DNA from: Actinomycetota bacterium
Lineage (GTDB): Bacteria > Actinomycetota > Acidimicrobiia > Acidimicrobiales > Ilumatobacteraceae
Assembly: GCA_016213625.1 (NCBI GenBank)
Contig: JACQZZ010000054.1
Span: forward strand, 1-34,822
Length of the DNA: 34,822 bases
Reading direction: 5' to 3'
The position numbers and the translations under genes are program-made. This document shows, one piece after another, positions 26,254 to 32,004 of the stretch (positions are counted from its first letter, which is position 1; each line of letters starts with the position of its first letter). The notes beneath the pieces are model-generated. The model worked only from the letters and a program-made list of their open reading frames with translations, had not been told where the DNA came from and did not search any database.

Positions 26254-26265
26254 GGTACTAGCACC
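26254..26265. promoter_or_regulatory. Palindromic operator candidate, site 2 (GGTACTAGCACC)
   Basis: One mismatch from the perfect palindrome. It lies between the ureohydrolase stop (26292) and the first gene of the glycosyltransferase operon (start 26185). Read on the minus strand it is preceded by GTGGACAT one base away, exactly as in site 3, so about 20 positions are shared. No convincing -10 was found between it and the start codon. Confidence 0.6.
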
Positions 26266-26291
26266 GATGTCCACCCATGTTCACCAAACGT

Positions 26292-27248
26292 TCAGGCGCG
26301 GTACACCACACCCGGCAGCACGCAGAGTTGTTCGAACAGCAGGTTTGCGCCCAGCAAGGCGGTGTTGCCCGAGGTGTCGTAGACCGGCGCCACCTCCACC
26401 AGGTCGCACCCGACGAGCGACAGGCCACGACAGCCACGGATGATCTCGACCCCCTGGATGGAGGTGAGCCCGGCGATCTCGGGCGTCCCCGTGCCCGGCG
26501 CGAACGCCGGGTCGATGCCATCGATGTCGAACGTGAGGTAGACGGGCCCGTCGCCGAGCGATGCCCGTACCTCGTCCATCAGCGGCGCCAGCGACCGGTG
26601 CCAACACTCCTCGGCTGTCACCACTCGACCGCCGAGCGAGGTGACCCAGTCGAAGTCGTCGGCCGTATAGCCGGTGCCACGCAGCCCGATCTGCACGAGT
26701 CGGGCCGGGTCGACCAGTTGCTCGTCGATGGCTCGGCGCAACCACGAGCCATGGGTGATGGGTTCACCGAACATCGTGTCGTTCACGTCGGCGTGGGCAT
26801 CCACGTGCACGACGCCGACGGGGCCGTGGTGTGCGGCGATGGCCTTCAGGACGGGATGGGTGACGGTGTGATCGCCGCCGATGCCCATCGGCACCGCGCC
26901 CGCCGCGACGACCTCGGCGACGAAGTCGCGGATGATCGGCACACAGGCGGGCGCGTTGAACGTGTTGATGGGAACGTCGCCGACGTCGCCCACCACGAGG
27001 CTGTCGAACGGCGCGGCTCTCGTGGCCATGTGATACGGCCTGAGCAGGCAACTCTCGGCGCGGACGGCCCGCGGTCCGAACCGTGCCCCGGGCCGGTTCG
27101 AGGTGCCGATGTCGAAGGGGATGCCGTAGAACGCGACGTCGAGTCCCTCGGCCGACGTGAACGCGGGCAGGCGCATCATGGTGGCGGGCCCACCGAAGCG
27201 GGGCATCTGGTTGCCGCCGAGGGGCTGGGGTCGGTCGAGGTCGGGCAC
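26292..27248 (-). CDS. speB: Ureohydrolase (agmatinase/guanidinobutyrase family)
   Basis: A 318-residue arginase-superfamily enzyme. The Mn ligands are visible: His127 in GGDHT, Asp150, His152 and Asp154 in VDAHADVND, and Asp241 and Asp243 in FDIDGID. The N-terminus PLGGNQMPRFGGPATMMRLP resembles Pseudomonas guanidinobutyrase (GbuA) as I remember it, so 4-guanidinobutyrate, another guanidino acid or agmatine are candidate substrates; products would be urea and an amine. The symbol speB is only the generic family name. GTG at 27248 has TACACT (27255-27260) 6 nt upstream and no Shine-Dalgarno sequence. Palindrome site 3 is 37 bp upstream, suggesting control by the flanking two-component systems. 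Confidence 0.88.
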   Translation of the reverse strand: MPDLDRPQPLGGNQMPRFGGPATMMRLPAFTSAEGLDVAFYGIPFDIGTSNRPGARFGPRAVRAESCLLRPYHMATRAAPFDSLVVGDVGDVPINTFNAPACVPIIRDFVAEVVAAGAVPMGIGGDHTVTHPVLKAIAAHHGPVGVVHVDAHADVNDTMFGEPITHGSWLRRAIDEQLVDPARLVQIGLRGTGYTADDFDWVTSLGGRVVTAEECWHRSLAPLMDEVRASLGDGPVYLTFDIDGIDPAFAPGTGTPEIAGLTSIQGVEIIRGCRGLSLVGCDLVEVAPVYDTSGNTALLGANLLFEQLCVLPGVVYRA

Positions 27249-27254
27249 GTCCGG

Positions 27255-27260
27255 AGTGTA
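27255..27260 (-). promoter_or_regulatory. -10 element of a leaderless ureohydrolase promoter
   Basis: TACACT on the minus strand is followed by 6 nt and the GTG start. The region 17 bp upstream is a poor -35, and palindrome site 3 would be centred near -43, the usual place for an activator replacing a -35. Confidence 0.5.
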
Positions 27261-27285
27261 GAAGGCGCCTGACCAGGGGTGGAGC

Positions 27286-27297
27286 GGTACTAGTACC
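27286..27297. promoter_or_regulatory. Palindromic operator candidate GGTACTAGTACC, site 3
   Basis: A perfect 12-bp palindrome in the 341-bp gap between the divergent ureohydrolase and kinase 2 genes. It is 37 bp from the ureohydrolase start and about 290 bp from the kinase 2 start. On the minus strand it is preceded by GTGGACAT one base away, as in site 2. Confidence 0.62.
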
Positions 27298-27419
27298 TAT
27301 GTCCACTCGTACAGTTCCGACGGCGATGGCACGATGCATTCATCGACGTCGTGGAACTCTCCCTCCACGGCCCGAGGTTCGTGGTCGAAGGATTCTCCCT
27401 CCGAGACCCGTGCGATTTT

Positions 27420-27483
27420 CCCGCTGGCATCCGGCGGTTCGGCCACCCACTCCCGGGGAGCCGACCGCCGATGCCGTGGCGGG
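27420..27483 (+). other. Long imperfect stem-loop in the kinase 2 leader region
   Basis: The 341-bp gap 27249-27589 holds palindrome site 3, this stem-loop and a possible -10 TACGCT at 27535-27540, and no convincing gene. The stem-loop pairs CCCGC, GGCATC, GGCGG and CGGC with CCGCC-, GATGCC- and GCGGG-type partners on the 3' side (about 20 bp with small internal loops) around a 16-nt loop. It has no T-run, so it is not a standard terminator. It could be an upstream leader or untranscribed. Confidence 0.35.
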
Positions 27484-27589
27484 CAATTCGGCCCATTCAC
27501 GATGCCGCCCCTGGCCGCCGGCAGTGGTCGCCGTTACGCTCTCCGCACCATCGGGTGCGTTTCCGTGCCCGACGGTCGCCCCGATTCCA

Positions 27590-29002
27590 GTGACCACCCT
27601 CGACGACACCTCCGCTCACCAGCGCCCCTCCTTGGTCGATCTGTCCGACGCGCCCGTGGCCAGCCTCGGCGGTGGTGGTGCCTCGAGGCCGTCGTGGGCG
27701 CCCGCGCCGAACAAGCCCGTCTCGGTCCGCCGGTACGTGCTGCGATTCGCGCTGGCGGGTCTGCCGGTGCTGGTGCTGGTCATCATCATCACTGCGCTGG
27801 CCAGTGTGCGCATCGGAGAACACCTGGCCATCGACAATGCGAAGAAGGCGAACCGGATCGCCGCGCTGGAGACCGAGCGGCACGCCCTCGACGACGGCAT
27901 CCTCGTCGGTGATCCCGCGACCTTCGGGCGCATCGACTCGCTTGTGCGCGACTTCGTGCTCCAGGACTCGTTGATCAAGGTGAAGATCCATGGCCCCGAC
28001 GGCGTGGTCCTGTACTCGAACGACGACACCCTCCTCGGACAACGGTTCCCGTTCGGGCCCGACGAGTTGGCGGTGCTGGGCGGCCAGCTCGACGAGGAGG
28101 CCGAGATCAGCGACCTCACGAAATTGGAGAACGGCAGCGACGGCGACACCCAACTGCTCGAGGCGTACCGTCGCATCACCACGCCGAACGGCACGCCGCT
28201 GCTGTTCGAGAGCTACTTCCGATACGACGAGGTCACCGAGACCGGCGACCGGTTGTGGCGGCAGTTCGCCCCCATCGCAGTGGGCGCGTTCCTGGTGCTC
28301 GAACTGGTGCAGATCCCGTTCGCCATCTCGCTGGCACGCCGCGTGCGCAGTGGGCAGGAGCAGCGCGAGCGCCTGCTGCAACACGCGGTCGACTCGTCCG
28401 ATGCCGAGCGGCGTCGCATCGCCAGCGATCTGCACGACGGCGTCGTGCAGGATCTGACCGGCGTGTCGATGTCGCTCACCGCCGGCTCGCGTGTGGCCGA
28501 GCACGAATCCACCCGGGAGGTGATGGTCGACGCGGGAAGCAAGATCCGTGAGAGCGTCAAGTCGCTGCGTTCGATGCTCGTCGACATCTACCCGCCGAAC
28601 CTGTACGAGGAGGGTCTGCGGAGCGCATTGGCCGACCTGCTGGGTGCGCTGCACAACCGAGAGGTGGTCACCAGTCTCGAGGTCGACGCCGATGCGGTCA
28701 CGCTGCCTCGCGACTCGGTGAACCTGCTGTACCGCAGCGCGCAGGAAGCGCTGCGCAACGTCACGTCGCACGCGCACGCCGCGCATGTGGCCGTGGCGGT
28801 CGAGGTGTCGGCCTCGCGTGCGGTGCTCACCGTCACCGACGACGGCGCCGGGTTCGATCCGTACACGTTGGCGGAACGGGCTCGCGACGGTCATGTCGGG
28901 CTGCGCAGCCTGGCCGGCCTGGTCAGCGATGCCGGTGGCGCCATCGAGATCCGGTCCCGAGAGGGTGTGGGCACCCAGGTCACGGTGACCCTTCCGCGAT
29001 GA
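27590..29002 (+). CDS. Sensor histidine kinase, NarL-system type (HisKA_3), paralogue 2
   Basis: A 470-residue paralogue of kinase 1. It shows the same order: short variable N-terminus, transmembrane helix in RFALAGLPVLVLVIIITALASV, sensor with VKIHGPDGVVLYSNDD and GQRFPFGPDEL, second helix in FAPIAVGAFLVLELVQIPF, H-box ERRRIASDLHDGVVQDL with His282, N box QEALRNVTSHAHA and G boxes DDGAGFDP and GHVGLRSL. The frame is open back to an ATG at 27299, but that stretch reads as Arg/Pro-rich noncoding translation. GTG at 27590 gives a length and N-terminus matching kinase 1 (470 versus 472), so it was chosen despite a poor ribosome binding site. It is coupled by ATGA to regulator 2. Confidence 0.9.
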   Translation: MTTLDDTSAHQRPSLVDLSDAPVASLGGGGASRPSWAPAPNKPVSVRRYVLRFALAGLPVLVLVIIITALASVRIGEHLAIDNAKKANRIAALETERHALDDGILVGDPATFGRIDSLVRDFVLQDSLIKVKIHGPDGVVLYSNDDTLLGQRFPFGPDELAVLGGQLDEEAEISDLTKLENGSDGDTQLLEAYRRITTPNGTPLLFESYFRYDEVTETGDRLWRQFAPIAVGAFLVLELVQIPFAISLARRVRSGQEQRERLLQHAVDSSDAERRRIASDLHDGVVQDLTGVSMSLTAGSRVAEHESTREVMVDAGSKIRESVKSLRSMLVDIYPPNLYEEGLRSALADLLGALHNREVVTSLEVDADAVTLPRDSVNLLYRSAQEALRNVTSHAHAAHVAVAVEVSASRAVLTVTDDGAGFDPYTLAERARDGHVGLRSLAGLVSDAGGAIEIRSREGVGTQVTVTLPR

Positions 29003-29658
29003 CCGATGCGACTGCCATCGCCACCGAGCGACCCGTGCGCGTGCTCGTCGTCGATGACCACGTCATCGTCCGCAACGGACTCGAGCAGCTGTTGGCCACC
29101 ACCACCGAGTTCGTCTTGGTGGGCACTGCGGGCGACGGCCAGGAGGCCATCGACGCCGTCGAGCGGCTGCAACCCGACGTCGTGCTGATGGACCTGTCGA
29201 TGCCGGGGATGGACGGGGTGAAGGCCACGGCCGAGATCAGCCGCCGGTGGCCCGACTCGAAGATCGTGGTGCTCTCGTCGTTCTCCGACCATCAGCGTGT
29301 GATGGCGGCTCTGGATGCGGGTGCCGAGGGGTACGTGCTCAAACACGCCGACCCGGAACAGATCCTGCACGCCATCGCCGCGGCCCAGCGCGGTGGCGCC
29401 CCCATCGATCCGCAGGTGGCTCGTGTGCTGCTCGACATGAAGCGGGCGCCGAGCACGTCGCGCGGCCCGCTCACCGATCGCGAGGCCGACGTGTTGCGGC
29501 TGGTGCAGCAGGGCATGGCCAACAAGCAGATCGCCCGTCATCTCGGCATCACCGAGCGCACGGTGAAGGCGCATCTCACCAAGATCTTCGACACGCTCGG
29601 CGTGTCCGATCGCACGCAGGCGGCGCTGTGGGCCGCCGAGCACCTACGGCGAGTGTGA
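28999..29658 (+). CDS. NarL/FixJ-family response regulator, paralogue 2
   Basis: A 219-residue regulator closely similar to regulator 1. The receiver has VLVVDDHVIVRNGLEQLL, phospho-acceptor Asp65 in VVLMDLSMPGMDG, VLSSFSDHQRV and YVLKHADPEQIL. The LuxR-type HTH has LTDREADVLRLVQQGMANKQI and the recognition helix ERTVKAHLTKIF, identical to regulator 1 over these residues. It is coupled to kinase 2 by ATGA. The shared helix implies a shared operator, most simply the GGTACTAGTACC palindrome found three times nearby. The receiver surfaces also look alike, so cross-talk between the two pairs is likely. Confidence 0.93.
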   Translation: MTDATAIATERPVRVLVVDDHVIVRNGLEQLLATTTEFVLVGTAGDGQEAIDAVERLQPDVVLMDLSMPGMDGVKATAEISRRWPDSKIVVLSSFSDHQRVMAALDAGAEGYVLKHADPEQILHAIAAAQRGGAPIDPQVARVLLDMKRAPSTSRGPLTDREADVLRLVQQGMANKQIARHLGITERTVKAHLTKIFDTLGVSDRTQAALWAAEHLRRV

Positions 29659-29671
29659 CCCGACCGAGTGG

Positions 29672-30226
29672 TCAGGGCATCCGCGGGTCGAGCGCGGCGA
29701 GTTCGAGGAATCGTTCGAAGGCGTCGTCCACTTCGTCGCGCTCGCCGGTCATCAACAGATCGAGGAGCAGGCCGCGCACCACGGCGGCCAGCAGTCGCGA
29801 CTGTCGGTGCGCGTCGCCCTCCAGCCAACCGGCCTGCGATTCGCTGGCGGCCACCCAGTCGCCGAGATGGGCGGCCAACTCGCCCGTGCCCGGACGGCCT
29901 CGCATCGCGGCCACGTACATCTCCACCATCAGCACCTGCTCGGGGCGGCGCTCCTCGCTGCTCACCTCGCGCCAGACCGCTCGTGACGCCGCGGCCGGGT
30001 CGTCGGCGCGGGCGGCCGCTTCGGGCCACGCGGTGGCGTAGAGCCGGCGATCGATCTCCTTGACGACGTCGGTGACCAGGCCTTCCTTGGAGCCGAAGTG
30101 GTAGATCAGCATCCGATGGCTGGTGCCGATCTCGTCGGCGAGCGCACGCAGGCTGAGGTCGGCGAGCCCGCGCTGCACCACCGTGTCGACCGCTGCCGCC
30201 AAGAGCGCGTCCCTGCCGTTACCCAT
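29672..30226 (-). CDS. TetR family transcriptional regulator
   Basis: A 184-residue regulator. The N-terminal HTH is canonical: MGNGRDALLAAAVDTVVQRGLADLSLRALADEIGTSHRMLIYHFGSKEGLV, quoted by parts as ALADEIGTS and LIYHFGSKEGLV, residues about 1-50. The rest is a helical ligand-binding domain without recognisable specificity. ATG at 30226 is the only sensible start; the frame extends further into the operator and the SRPBCC gene. The start is 15 bp from a perfect 34-bp palindrome shared with the divergent SRPBCC gene, so it very likely represses itself and that gene until a ligand binds. It ends 14 bp after response regulator 2, converging with it. Confidence 0.9.
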   Translation of the reverse strand: MGNGRDALLAAAVDTVVQRGLADLSLRALADEIGTSHRMLIYHFGSKEGLVTDVVKEIDRRLYATAWPEAAARADDPAAASRAVWREVSSEERRPEQVLMVEMYVAAMRGRPGTGELAAHLGDWVAASESQAGWLEGDAHRQSRLLAAVVRGLLLDLLMTGERDEVDDAFERFLELAALDPRMP

Positions 30227-30238
30227 TTCCGTGACCCA

Positions 30239-30267
30239 TTGCGAGTGAATGTACCACTTGGTACATT
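30239..30267 (+). promoter_or_regulatory. Promoter of the SRPBCC gene overlapping the TetR operator
   Basis: TTGCGA (30239-30244), a 17-bp spacer and TACATT (30262-30267) form a near-consensus promoter. The -10 ends 7 nt before the ATG at 30275, so the mRNA should be leaderless. The whole element lies within or touches the 34-bp palindrome, so repressor binding would block it. By symmetry TACATT also occurs on the minus strand (30253-30248) for the tetR gene. Confidence 0.65.
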
Positions 30268-30274
30268 CACTCGC
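30241..30274. promoter_or_regulatory. Perfect 34-bp palindromic TetR operator
   Basis: Two 16-bp arms, GCGAGTGAATGTACCA and TGGTACATTCACTCGC, are exact reverse complements around a central CT. The site fills the space between the divergent tetR and SRPBCC genes and its last base is directly followed by the SRPBCC ATG. The length suits a TetR dimer or a pair of dimers. Confidence 0.88.
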
Positions 30275-30709
30275 ATGGAACTCTCGGTCACTCACCACAT
30301 CGACGCCCCGATCGATCGCGTCTGGGCACTGCAACTCGACCACGAGCACTGGCCCGACCACCTCCCGAACTTCTCCCGCGTGGTGCGCCAGGCACCCGAC
30401 GAGCCGTTCGGTGTCGGGTCGATCGCTTCCGTCACGCAGCCGGCGCTGGGCACGGTCGAGTGGACGGTCACCGCCTTCGAGGAGGCGCCCGAGCGCCGCT
30501 CGTTCTCATGGGTCGGTGCGTCCAGGGGCATCCGCTACGCGGCCAGCCATCTGGTGGAGGCCCGGCCCGACGGTGGCACGCAACTCACCCTCGGTATCAC
30601 TGCGACGGGGACGGCGATCACGCTGCTCGGTTGGATGCTCAAGGGGCAGATGAAGAAGGCCGTCGCCGCGGAGGCCGTCGCATTCGAGCAGTGGGCGACG
30701 CGGGGCTGA
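30275..30709 (+). CDS. SRPBCC family protein (polyketide cyclase/dehydrase-like)
   Basis: A 144-residue helix-grip protein beginning MELSVTHHIDAPIDRVWALQLDHEHWPDHLP, here seen in parts as HHIDAPIDRVWALQ and EHWPDHLPNFSRVV, followed by the antiparallel strands ending in RGIRYAASHLVEA and a long C-terminal helix MLKGQMKKAVAAEAVAFEQWA. The fold forms a hydrophobic pocket and binds or transforms small hydrophobic ligands; specific function is unknown. It is divergent from the TetR gene and controlled by the shared palindrome, so it may bind or modify the repressor's ligand. It ends one base before the stop of the convergent lipoprotein gene. Confidence 0.85.
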   Translation: MELSVTHHIDAPIDRVWALQLDHEHWPDHLPNFSRVVRQAPDEPFGVGSIASVTQPALGTVEWTVTAFEEAPERRSFSWVGASRGIRYAASHLVEARPDGGTQLTLGITATGTAITLLGWMLKGQMKKAVAAEAVAFEQWATRG

Positions 30710-30710
30710 C

Positions 30711-31475
30711 TCAGCGACGCACGCGCTCGATGGCGTCGAACAACTCGGCGCCGGTGAGGCCTTCGATGATGTGGCCCTCGCCGGCCACCACGTGCAACTC
30801 CACCGTGATGCCCAGGTCCTTCAGCGTTGCCTCGGTCGTCTCACTGGCCGACCGCCAGCCGGTGTCCTCGCCACCCACGAACATGGCGATCCCGAGGTCC
30901 GTCAGCACGCTGAGGCGCGGGTCGTTTCCACCTTCGGGGGAGTAGCCGGGAAACACCACCAACGAATGGAACCGCTCCGGATGGTCGATGGCCGCCCGGA
31001 ACGCGGAGAGTCCACCGTTGCTGACCCCGATCAGGTCGAACTTGCCGCCGTCGGGTGGGTAGCTCGCTTCGATCGCATCGAGCAGCTCGGGTACCAGTGC
31101 CGCCGAGTCCTCGTCGTAGAACAACCCGGTGCTCGGCGCCGCGGGCGACACCACCACGTACCCGCGTTCGAGGGCCTCATCGTGGTACCGCTCGTCCACC
31201 AGGCGCGCGGCCAGATCGATGTCCTGCCCACCGGGTGGGAACGCGAACAGCACTCGTCCACCCGGTTGCCACCCTTGGGGCACGAACAGCACGTACTGGA
31301 TCTCGGTGCCGTCGGCCGCGGTGAAGATCATCCGCTGTGCAGCGCCGGCCGTGGGGACGGACTCGTCGACGACGTTCGAGGTGGACACCGCAGCCGGCGC
31401 GTCGTCGGCGCATCCGGCCAGCATCACCATCGCGGCGGCGAGCACGCCGAGTCGTCGGGTGACGAAGGGTCGCAT
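30711..31475 (-). CDS. Putative lipoprotein with alpha/beta-hydrolase (esterase/PHB depolymerase-like) domain
   Basis: A 254-residue lipoprotein. The start MRPFVTRRLGVLAAAMVMLAGC is a lipoprotein signal with lipobox LAGC (Cys22), described here by its parts RPFVTRRLG and MVMLAGC. The mature part is an alpha/beta-hydrolase: oxyanion-side FAFPPGGQD, nucleophile elbow GVSNGG, acid candidate in VGGEDTGW and His in GEGHII near the C-terminus. This suggests a surface-anchored esterase or related hydrolase. The ATG at 31475 reuses the last A of the encoded CCA end of the upstream tRNA-Gly, so there is no separate leader. The open frame continues upstream through the tRNA only by chance. Confidence 0.83.
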   Translation of the reverse strand: MRPFVTRRLGVLAAAMVMLAGCADDAPAAVSTSNVVDESVPTAGAAQRMIFTAADGTEIQYVLFVPQGWQPGGRVLFAFPPGGQDIDLAARLVDERYHDEALERGYVVVSPAAPSTGLFYDEDSAALVPELLDAIEASYPPDGGKFDLIGVSNGGLSAFRAAIDHPERFHSLVVFPGYSPEGGNDPRLSVLTDLGIAMFVGGEDTGWRSASETTEATLKDLGITVELHVVAGEGHIIEGLTGAELFDAIERVRR

Positions 31476-31549
31476 GGAGCGGGTGACCGGAATCGAACCG
31501 GCATCATCAGCTTGGAAGGCTGAGGTTCTGACCGTTGAACTACACCCGC
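31475..31549 (-). tRNA. tRNA-Gly(UCC)
   Basis: The 75-nt minus-strand gene folds as a cloverleaf: acceptor GCGGGTG with CACCCGC, D-arm GTTC with GAAC, anticodon arm TCAGC-CTTCCAA-GCTGA (anticodon TCC), T-arm GCCGG-TTCGATT-CCGGT, discriminator T and genome-encoded CCA. The final A is also the first base of the lipoprotein ATG. A -10-like TAAGCT lies at 31561-31566 on the minus strand. Confidence 0.95.
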
Positions 31550-31663
31550 GAGGTCGCCACAGCTTAGAGCGTGTGCCCCATTTCCTCACGGAAGTGGCGC
31601 AGAGCGGCAGCTCTGCATGCATGACGCTGTGCGCGATACTGGGTCCTACGGAAAGGGGCCAGA

Positions 31664-31777
31664 GTGGGTCATCAGACGATGGGTGTTGTGTTCACGCTGA
31701 TGTCGATTCTGTTGATCGCGACGATTCCCGTCTTCCTCTACAAGGTGTTCCGCCGCCGCCCCGTTGACGATCGGTGA
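31664..31777 (+). CDS. Small single-pass membrane protein (37 residues)
   Basis: A short gene starting at GTG 31664 with GGAAAGGGG at 31650-31658 about 5 nt upstream; an in-frame ATG lies at 31679. The protein has a short N-terminus (VGHQTMG), one hydrophobic helix (VVFTLMSILLIATIPVFLYKVF, in two halves VVFTLMSILL and IATIPVFLYKVF) and a positively charged tail RRRPVDDR, which predicts an inside C-terminus. A -10-like GATACT lies at 31635-31640. No family is recognised. The clear ribosome binding site, membrane helix with positive end and following hairpin favour a real gene. Confidence 0.6.
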   Translation: MGHQTMGVVFTLMSILLIATIPVFLYKVFRRRPVDDR

Positions 31778-31788
31778 TTCACCGCACC

Positions 31789-31818
31789 ACCCGCACCGAT
31801 CGGCAGGTAGGTGCGGGT
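31789..31818 (+). terminator. Hairpin after the small membrane gene
   Basis: ACCCGCACC pairs perfectly with GGTGCGGGT across a 12-nt loop, starting 11 bp after the small gene's stop. There is no T-run, which is common for actinobacterial terminators. Confidence 0.5.
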
Positions 31819-31825
31819 CAATCCT

Positions 31826-31880
31826 TCGTTCTTGTCATGCCCTGACCGGCAAGTCCCCGGTCAGGGCATGACAGGAACGA
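31826..31880. terminator. 24-bp-stem hairpin between convergent genes
   Basis: Arms 31826-31849 and 31857-31880 are complementary over 24 positions with a single T/C difference (a G-U pair in RNA), around a 7-nt loop. The core is GTCATGCCCTGACCGG and its complement. It stands in the 227-bp gap between the small membrane gene and the DUF11 surface-protein gene, so a two-way terminator is the simplest role. Nothing else was recognised in 31881-32004. Confidence 0.6.
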
Positions 31881-32004
31881 GGTCGAGGCGAGCGCAGACT
31901 GCCCGATATGGCGCTTCGGTGCAAGGTCCGCGGCGACCGGAAATGGGGCGCGCTCGCTCCGTGGTGCAAGGCCGTACGGCGTCAGACGAAACGCGACGGG
32001 ATGG

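Noticed and set aside
27420..27483. Guanidine riboswitch linked to the ureohydrolase
   Set aside because: The stem-loop is on the wrong side (upstream of kinase 2, not of the ureohydrolase), and I could not see ykkC-type conserved loops.
27299..27589. N-terminal extension of kinase 2 starting at ATG 27299
   Set aside because: The 97 extra residues are Arg/Pro-rich without similarity to kinase 1, and the ATG overlaps the flank of palindrome site 3. GTG 27590 gives a length matching the paralogue.
30239..30274. Transposon terminal repeats or attachment site at the 34-bp palindrome
   Set aside because: No transposase or integrase nearby, and the position between a divergent TetR gene and its target explains it as an operator.
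31475..31549. Integration site of a genomic island at tRNA-Gly
   Set aside because: No integrase, no direct repeat of the tRNA 3' end and no composition change were seen on either side.
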